Shown: positions 4,525 through 7,041 of the stretch, piece by piece
How the letters are laid out: each line of letters starts with the position of its first letter
Position numbering within the stretch: position 1 is the first letter of the stretch
Source: an uncultured Caryophanales bacterium
GTDB lineage: Bacteria > Bacillota_I > Bacilli_A > RFN20 > CAG-826
DNA: 7,041 bases
NCBI GenBank assembly: GCA_946622925.1
Contig: CAMOQM010000045.1
Span: 1-7,041 of the forward strand
Direction: 5' to 3'
Translations under genes and position numbers: made by a program
Notes under the pieces: model-generated
The model's input: the letters and a program-made list of their open reading frames with translations, nothing else
Database searches by the model: none
Told to the model about the DNA's origin: nothing

Positions 4525-6186
4525 ATGGCAAAGCTACAAATTCCAATTGGGATAGAAGATTATAAAGCTCTTAAACAAAATTCATATTACGTCGATAAAA
4601 CCCATATATTAAAACGGATTATCGATGCTCCTACTTCTACCGTTTTCCTATTTACTAGACCGCGCAGGTTCGGCAAATCATTAGCCATATCCATGGTGGA
4701 AAGCTTCTTTATCCTTGGGGAAGATAATTCTTCTTATTTTGCTAATACCAAAATCGCTAGGGAGGGGGAAGACTACCTCAAATACCAAAACGCTCTGCCC
4801 GTCGTCCACTTAAACCTCAAACGTATAGACGCCAAGGATTATAAAGAATTCCTTTCCATGCTCTCCTTGGACATTTCTTCTTTATATAAAGACGCGATAA
4901 AGCGTTATGGACTTAGTAAAGATAACCGTCCTTGGATCGATAATCTACTCGAAGAAAAAGCCGATGAAACCCTCCTAAAAACCTCGCTTGATCGTTTGCT
5001 AAGGATAATAAACGAAGACACCGGCAAATCCACCATAGTTTTAATCGATGAATATGATTCTCCCCTAGAAAAGGCATACCGCTGCTTCTATTACGAAGAA
5101 TGCCAAAACTTCATGAAAGTCTTTTTAGGCGATGTGCTAAAAGGCAACCGCTTCCTAGAAAAAGCCATGGTTACCGGCGTTAGCCAAATCGCCCACTCTT
5201 CCATTTTCTCAGATTTGAATAATCTCAGGGTCAATACCGTGCTTTCTGGCAATGATCCAGAATATTTCGGTTTTGAGGAAGAGGAAGTAAAGGGGCTCCT
5301 CGACTACTATGGTTGCACCACTTCCTTATCGGAAATACGTAATTGGTATGGTGGATATCTATTCCAGAACACCATGGCTTTTAACCCTTGGTCCATCTTA
5401 TCTTTCATCGATAACGGCGGGACCTTCGATGCCTATTGGACCAATACCGGTTCTTACTCATTATTAAAGGATACGGTTGCCACTTTAGCCGATGAACCTT
5501 ATGGGAATCTCCTTAAACTATCTAAAGGCGAGTCTCTAGTGGCTAACATCAGAAAAAATATAGTTCTAGGTGAAGAAAAGTCTGATGTATCCGCCTTATA
5601 TAGCATGCTAGTTTTTGCCGGCTATCTAAGTGCTTCATTGCTAACCCCGCCTAATCTATATTCGGTTAAGGTCCCTAACGAAGAAATCCGTCAGGCTTTG
5701 CAAAGGGAAATAATCGCCTATAACGGGGAAAGCCAACTACTACCTATATTAGCCAGCCTTCGCGATGCTTTCCTTAGGGAAGATGATGAGAGGATAAAAG
5801 AAGTCCTTTCCCAATATGTTCTAGCTAGTTTCTCTTATTTCGACTTAAGTTGCGAAAAAATCTATCAAATTATCGTTGTTACGGTCATCTCTTTGCTCTT
5901 CCAAGACGCCATCGTCAAATCGGAAGTCAACGAAGGCCAAGGTAGATGTGACTTATTCGTCCGTTCTAAAAACAATTCACGGTTTGCCTTCGTCGTTGAA
6001 TTTAAATACCGAAAAGGCAAAAAGAGCGGCGAAGAGCTCCTTAACAGCGCAAAAACCGCATTGAAACAAATAAAGGCCAATGACTATGTTGAGGAAGCCT
6101 TAAGGACCACAAGTGGTTCCATATATGCTTATGGCATGGCTTTTTCTGGCAAAAAGATTGAAGTCATCTCGGAAAAGATCCGTTAG
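4525..6186 (+). CDS. AAA-ATPase-like protein with C-terminal PD-(D/E)XK nuclease domain (DUF1703-type)
   Basis: The 553 residues are close to the usual length of these two-domain proteins. The N-terminal part begins with the family signature: PIGIEDYKAL (7-16), YYVDKT (21-26), then FTRPRRFGKSL (43-53), the variant P-loop of the AAA-ATPase-like family. STIVLIDEYDSPL (169-181) is the Walker B strand, and WYGGYLF (274-280) is a further family motif. The C-terminal part (about 435-525) matches PDDEXK_9: NEGQGRCDL (469-477) with D476, VVEFK (490-494) with E492 and K494, then AKTALKQI (509-516). All expected catalytic residues are present. Such proteins are common, often multicopy, in gut bacteria. 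A nuclease role is predicted from sequence, but their biological job is not established. No signal peptide or membrane segment is seen. It is preceded by a strong Shine-Dalgarno and the decamer array, and followed by a bidirectional terminator. Confidence 0.93.
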   Translation: MAKLQIPIGIEDYKALKQNSYYVDKTHILKRIIDAPTSTVFLFTRPRRFGKSLAISMVESFFILGEDNSSYFANTKIAREGEDYLKYQNALPVVHLNLKRIDAKDYKEFLSMLSLDISSLYKDAIKRYGLSKDNRPWIDNLLEEKADETLLKTSLDRLLRIINEDTGKSTIVLIDEYDSPLEKAYRCFYYEECQNFMKVFLGDVLKGNRFLEKAMVTGVSQIAHSSIFSDLNNLRVNTVLSGNDPEYFGFEEEEVKGLLDYYGCTTSLSEIRNWYGGYLFQNTMAFNPWSILSFIDNGGTFDAYWTNTGSYSLLKDTVATLADEPYGNLLKLSKGESLVANIRKNIVLGEEKSDVSALYSMLVFAGYLSASLLTPPNLYSVKVPNEEIRQALQREIIAYNGESQLLPILASLRDAFLREDDERIKEVLSQYVLASFSYFDLSCEKIYQIIVVTVISLLFQDAIVKSEVNEGQGRCDLFVRSKNNSRFAFVVEFKYRKGKKSGEELLNSAKTALKQIKANDYVEEALRTTSGSIYAYGMAFSGKKIEVISEKIR

Positions 6187-6201
6187 TAACCCTAAAGAAA
6201 G

Positions 6202-6230
6202 AACGCTTCGGACAATTCCCGAAGCGTTTT
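6202..6230. terminator. Bidirectional terminator between the ATPase-nuclease gene and the right-edge gene
   Basis: A perfect 10-bp stem (AACGCTTCGG at 6202-6211 with CCGAAGCGTT at 6219-6228) has a 7-nt loop. On the plus strand TTTT follows (6227-6230). On the minus strand the flank is TTCTTTCTTT, also U-rich. It therefore serves both convergent genes, 15 bp after one stop and 12 bp after the other. Confidence 0.9.
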
Positions 6231-6242
6231 CAATTCCAATTC

Positions 6243-7041
6243 TTATTTCAAATCCATCGTGCCCAAGGCAAATGGCAATCCTTCATAGCAAGATGAATTA
6301 CCATTGGTATTCTTAACGTAATACCCGCCATTGTTATATTGATAGTAGGTAGTATTGTCGTCAGAGAACTCAACGGTGAAGAAATACCACCAAGACACGT
6401 TATTCTCGGATGGGTCAGCTGTGCCGAAGATATGGTCCGTGCTATACCAACCGCTTTCGATGGTGGCAATTTTATTGGACACGGTATAGTTCCTATAATT
6501 GGTCCCTGATGTGATTGTTGAATTATCGGCGGCTTCAACGGCACGCTGCAAACTATCGCCAGATCCAGCGGTAATCTTGATAGCATCGGCCATCGTGATA
6601 AAGCCGGTTTTTGGAGAGCCTATAATCCTATCAATTCCAGTGTAATGCCCGGGAAGAGTCTTTTCCGCTTCGGCATTAGCTATTCCTTTCAAAATATTAG
6701 CGGACTTTAATGTTAGCTTTGGATGGTCCGTGCTTTGAAGTCCATCGATCCTAACGGCAAAACTCATCTTGTAGCCAGGCCAAAGCCCACTGACTTTTGT
6801 TAAAGCATCAATATAGTCGTCCTTGTGGTTGCTGTATTGGGCTAGTTCATCTACTTCCGTGTAATAAGTTGCCAAATCGCCATAACGGTTGGCGGGGGTG
6901 GTATCTTTATAACCCGACCCACTCCTCCATGCGGCGTGGTCATTGCCGTTCACATTGAACCCGTTGTCTTTGTAGGCATAGAAATGGTATTGAAGCGCCG
7001 TCCTAATCGAAACGGTCGAGGAATTGACGGTAATGGAAGTG
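6243..7041 (-). CDS. Unrecognised, probably exported protein, C-terminal 265 residues
   Basis: The minus-strand frame is open from the right edge to the TAA at 6243-6245. The true start is outside the window. An internal GTG at 6953 is not needed as a start because 29 further open codons precede it. I do not recognise the family. The protein is rich in Ser, Thr, Asn, Gly, Tyr and Trp, with a single cysteine (in SSCYEGL near the end) and no membrane segment. It begins with a beta-rich TSITVNSSTVSIRTALQYH stretch and ends with aromatic strands (WWYFFTVEF, YYQYNNGGYYV). This is the look of an extracellular or surface beta-sandwich protein. The middle part has helical segments and a GSGDSLQRAVEAADNSTIT run. 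The other edge of the window also carries a secreted-type protein, so the flanks of the island may be cell-surface loci. Confidence 0.6.
   Translation of the reverse strand, partial: TSITVNSSTVSIRTALQYHFYAYKDNGFNVNGNDHAAWRSGSGYKDTTPANRYGDLATYYTEVDELAQYSNHKDDYIDALTKVSGLWPGYKMSFAVRIDGLQSTDHPKLTLKSANILKGIANAEAEKTLPGHYTGIDRIIGSPKTGFITMADAIKITAGSGDSLQRAVEAADNSTITSGTNYRNYTVSNKIATIESGWYSTDHIFGTADPSENNVSWWYFFTVEFSDDNTTYYQYNNGGYYVKNTNGNSSCYEGLPFALGTMDLK

Noticed and set aside
4356..4565. Small proline- and lysine-rich protein read across the decamer array
   Set aside because: It has no ribosome site, its composition simply reflects the repeat, and it overlaps the well-supported start of the ATPase-nuclease gene.
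6248..6586. Second minus-strand coding frame overlapping the right-edge gene
   Set aside because: It lies wholly inside the longer open frame of 6243-7041, has no ribosome site, and its composition is that of an out-of-frame reading.

Overview
The window looks like a chromosomal segment of a low- to mid-GC Bacillota, most likely a gut-type lineage such as Erysipelotrichales or uncultured Bacilli. This placement is inferred from gene families and base composition and is tentative. Spot counts give roughly 43-47% GC in proC, about 35% in abiEii, and only about 25% in the spacer at 3841-4065. TGA is used as a real stop (HTH gene, 4357-4359) and Trp is TGG, so the standard bacterial code fits and a Mycoplasma-type code does not.

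Layout. (1) 1-414, plus strand: the 3' end of a gene for a secreted carbohydrate-binding-domain protein, closed by an intrinsic terminator. (2) 493-1272, plus: proC, pyrroline-5-carboxylate reductase. It converges on (3) 1283-1969, minus: an MmcQ/YjbR-type protein with an extra N-terminal half. The two share one hairpin between them. (4) 1984-2050: two stacked inverted repeats. The outer one is a diverged, inverted copy of part of a repeat array located 2.4 kb away. (5) 2061-3751, minus: a two-gene AbiE-type (type IV) toxin-antitoxin operon, with an AbiEi/DUF6088-like antitoxin and an AbiEii nucleotidyltransferase toxin. (6) 3752-4065: an AT-rich divergent control region packed with inverted repeats. 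(7) 4066-4359, plus: a small HipB-like XRE regulator with no HipA partner. (8) 4381-4490: an array of the decamer TGCCCCAAAA, phased at 10/20 bp. (9) 4525-6186, plus: a 553-residue AAA-ATPase-like/PD-(D/E)XK nuclease protein with intact motifs. It ends at a bidirectional terminator facing (10) 6243-7041, minus: the 3' part of an unrecognised, probably secreted protein.

How the parts may fit together. The middle of the window (about 2.0-6.2 kb) reads as a small accessory or defence-type island between ordinary genes: AbiE, an orphan antitoxin-like regulator, and an ATPase-nuclease. The most unusual feature is the phased TGCCCCAAAA array between the regulator and the ATPase-nuclease. A 15-bp exact piece of it, with weaker flanking similarity, recurs in inverted orientation just downstream of abiEii. 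The abiE operon and the regulator gene are therefore framed by inverted repeats. A second theme is that several genes (proC, yjbR, the HTH gene, and perhaps abiEi) have a -10-like box only 6-10 nt before the ATG and no Shine-Dalgarno, which suggests leaderless or near-leaderless mRNAs.
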